Assembly: GCA_026785985.1 (NCBI GenBank)
Contig: JAJAYX010000431.1
Coordinates: 1-8,277, forward strand
Direction of reading: 5' to 3'
Origin: Rudanella sp.
GTDB lineage: Bacteria > Bacteroidota > Bacteroidia > Cytophagales > Spirosomataceae
Length of the DNA stretch: 8,277 bases
Positions 6,895 through 8,277 of this stretch are shown piece by piece (within the stretch, counting starts at the first letter, position 1; every line of letters begins with the position of its first letter). Under the pieces are notes generated by a model. That model was not told the origin of the DNA and searched no databases. It saw only the letters and a program-made list of their open reading frames with translations. Made by a program: the position numbers and the translations under genes.

Positions 6895-7668
6895 ATGGCA
6901 AGAAGCGACTTGTGGACACGAGAGCAAACTATTTTGGCTTTCAATCTTTACTACAAAATACCATACGGTTCCATTGATGGTAGAAACCCCAAGCTTATTG
7001 AACTCGCAAAAATTATAGATAGACCCTTAGGTGGATTAGGTCGAAAAATGCAAAATCTTGCCAGTCTTGACCCTGTTCATAAAGCCCGAGGAATCAAAGG
7101 ACTTACCCATTGTAGCAAACTTGACGAAGAAATTTTCGATGAGTTTGTAAATAATTGGGAAGCGTTAGCTATTGAGAGTGAGCGCATATTAGCTGAGAAG
7201 CAGGGTGTACCACTCGAAGAAAAAGTAGAAAAAGAAGAGCAAGAATGGCAAGGGAAGACAGGTAAGAATGTGGTTAGGTCAGTTAACGTAAGGATTGGCC
7301 AAAATTTTTTTAGAAGTGTAGTTTTGAATAATTACAATTCTAAGTGCGCGATTAGCGGCATCGACATTTCGCAAATGCTCCGCGCCAGCCATATTATTCC
7401 CTGGTCAAAAGAGGAACGGCATCGAGTTAACCCTGAAAATGGCTTGTGCTTGTCGGCACTATACGATGTTGCTTTCGATCAAGGTTTTATTGGCGTGAAT
7501 ACGGATTACAAGGTAATTTTGGCCGATAAACTTAAAAAGCGCAAAAGGGAGACTTACTTTCAGGAACACTTTGGCAAACTGGATGGAGTAGCGATCAGAC
7601 CTCCGAGCAAGTTTTTCCCTCGAAAGGAGTTTTTAGAGTTTCATTTAGATAACATTTTCAACAAATGA
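6895..7668 (+). CDS. HNH endonuclease, restriction-type
   Basis: This is a 257-residue protein with two parts. The N-terminal part (5-65) reads DLWTREQTILAFNLYYKIPY, then NPKLIELAKIIDR, GGLGRKMQNLASLDP; this helical domain recurs in HNH restriction enzymes and is likely to help in DNA recognition. A charged Glu/Lys-rich linker follows (92-120). The C-terminal part (126-225) is an HNH nuclease of the HNH_2 type: FFRSVVLNNYNSKCAISG (138-155), RASHIIPWS (163-171) with His166, NPENGLCLSALYDVAFDQG (179-197) with Asn182. Tyr190 stands where many relatives carry the third His (LHD), so the catalytic triad may be altered, although my alignment at this point is not certain. Base composition is AT-rich (about 35-43% GC on two sampled lines), unlike atpD. 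It follows vsr by three bases and overlaps the next gene by four. It probably cuts unmodified DNA. Confidence 0.9.
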   Translation: MARSDLWTREQTILAFNLYYKIPYGSIDGRNPKLIELAKIIDRPLGGLGRKMQNLASLDPVHKARGIKGLTHCSKLDEEIFDEFVNNWEALAIESERILAEKQGVPLEEKVEKEEQEWQGKTGKNVVRSVNVRIGQNFFRSVVLNNYNSKCAISGIDISQMLRASHIIPWSKEERHRVNPENGLCLSALYDVAFDQGFIGVNTDYKVILADKLKKRKRETYFQEHFGKLDGVAIRPPSKFFPRKEFLEFHLDNIFNK

Positions 7669-7931
7669 CTTTCGGCACACTGACCAACCTCATTTACTCG
7701 GAAGAAAAAACCACCGAACCAAAGATCGGTGATGGTGCAACACTTATTCTTTGGTCAGACCGGCAAGCCTACACTATACTTGAGGTCAAGAAATCATACG
7801 TGATAGTAAGCCGCGATAATCAGCCGCCAAACCCACGAAAAGCCTATCTGCGAAAAGATGGCAATTATTACCTCGGCGGGCATCTGCTCAAAGTAGGCTT
7901 CCGAGACAATTATTACGATCCTCATTTCTAA
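7665..7931 (+). CDS. Small conserved protein of unknown function
   Basis: This is an 88-residue soluble protein starting with an ATGA overlap on the HNH stop, so its translation is coupled to the nuclease. It reads KIGDGATLILWSDRQAYTIL (20-39), then EVKKSYVIVSRDNQPPNPRKAYLRKDGNYYLGG and LKVGFRDNYYDPHF at the end. The pattern GDGATxxxWxDRxAxTIxEV, together with a final GxRDxYxDxxF, resembles small hypothetical proteins found in phage, plasmid and bacterial genomes. I do not know a function for them. It appears to be a small beta-rich fold with no signal peptide or membrane segment. Its place in the operon suggests a helper, inhibitor or specificity partner of the HNH or Vsr enzyme, but this is only inference. 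Confidence 0.8.
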   Translation: MTFGTLTNLIYSEEKTTEPKIGDGATLILWSDRQAYTILEVKKSYVIVSRDNQPPNPRKAYLRKDGNYYLGGHLLKVGFRDNYYDPHF

Positions 7932-8277
7932 CGTTTTCATCGGGCCGGACACCTCATCACCGCCCTGCGTCCCGGCTCCCGCAACCCCAACGAACCCCGC
8001 GATGTCAACGATCTTGGGCGGTTTGGGCTGGGCTTGAAAACCGCTTCGTTTTCGCAGTGCCGGCGGCTCACCGTGGTCACGCGCAGGAACGGCAATCTCT
8101 CGGCGGCGCGATGGGATCTCGATCGCGTGGCAAGGACCGATGACTGGGTGATCGAGATACCCGATGATCCGCGGGAAATCGCCTGGGCCGACCGGATAGG
8201 TCCAAAAGGAACGCTTGTACTGTGGGAGGATCTTGATCGCCTGATCGACGTGACGGGGAGCGGCGATCGAAGCACGG
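7932..8277 (+). pseudogene. 5'-truncated GHKL (MutL/MORC-like) ATPase fragment, also cut by the window end
   Basis: The frame starting right after the preceding stop encodes about 115 residues that fit the middle of a GHKL ATPase. It includes HLITALRPGSRNPNE, then DVNDLGRFGLGLKTASFSQC (the third ATP-binding motif, about 8004-8063), RRLTVVTRRNG and a WDLDRV segment. The upstream Asn-containing helix and the DNGxGM motif that must precede this are absent, and no suitable start codon exists before it, so the gene has lost its 5' end. Base composition is about 58-65% GC on three sampled 60-base lines, far above the neighbouring HNH gene, and codons such as CGG, CGC and CTG dominate. Relatives are large proteins encoded near Vsr, Z1-helicase and restriction genes. 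The fragment could be a broken import, or a join between two genomes in the assembly. A minus-strand open frame at 7937-8275 is its antisense shadow. Confidence 0.7.

Noticed and set aside
7937..8275. Minus-strand 112-codon open frame at the right edge
   Set aside because: It is Arg/Ser/Pro-rich with no recognisable motif, and it lies antisense to a frame with clear GHKL ATPase motifs; high GC content removes stops and creates such shadows.

Overview
The window looks like a chromosome segment from a Bacteroidota member, most likely a Cytophagales/Spirosoma-type organism. The evidence is an isolated atpD-atpC pair, an 81-residue epsilon subunit without the usual C-terminal helical domain, scarcity of Shine-Dalgarno sites, and promoter-like boxes matching the Bacteroidota -7 consensus TAnnTTTG. 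No taxonomic marker such as rRNA is present, so the assignment is an inference.

Layout. Left edge (1-762, minus strand): the N-terminal 125 codons of an amino-type DNA methyltransferase (SSPPF motif) and, just upstream of it in the same direction, an XRE-type helix-turn-helix regulator. Three copies of a TARTTGGMCA element lie in front of these two genes, which suggests a self-regulated modification or restriction-modification unit. A strong hairpin terminator (918-953) separates it from the core block. Core block (975-5387): atpC and atpD (ATP synthase epsilon and beta, minus), malQ (4-alpha-glucanotransferase, plus) and an SPFH/band-7 membrane protein (minus, stop codon overlapping that of malQ).

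Right edge (5483-8277, plus strand) is an accessory, defence-like island. It holds a RES-Xre toxin-antitoxin pair with a good promoter, in which the antitoxin lacks its DNA-binding domain and the toxin has Gly where the family has a catalytic Glu. Next comes the frameshifted tail of a PIN-domain (VapC-like) toxin. Then follows a tightly packed Vsr endonuclease - HNH endonuclease - 88-residue protein operon, preceded by a nested hairpin. Last is a 5'-truncated, clearly more GC-rich fragment of a MutL/MORC-like GHKL ATPase that runs off the window.

Together the right-hand genes resemble the Vsr/HNH/GHKL-ATPase gene sets known from MutL-associated restriction-modification systems, but no cytosine-5 methyltransferase (the usual Vsr partner) is in the window. 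The abrupt base-composition change at about 7932 means the ATPase fragment may be a separate acquisition or an assembly join, so its membership of the operon is not secure.
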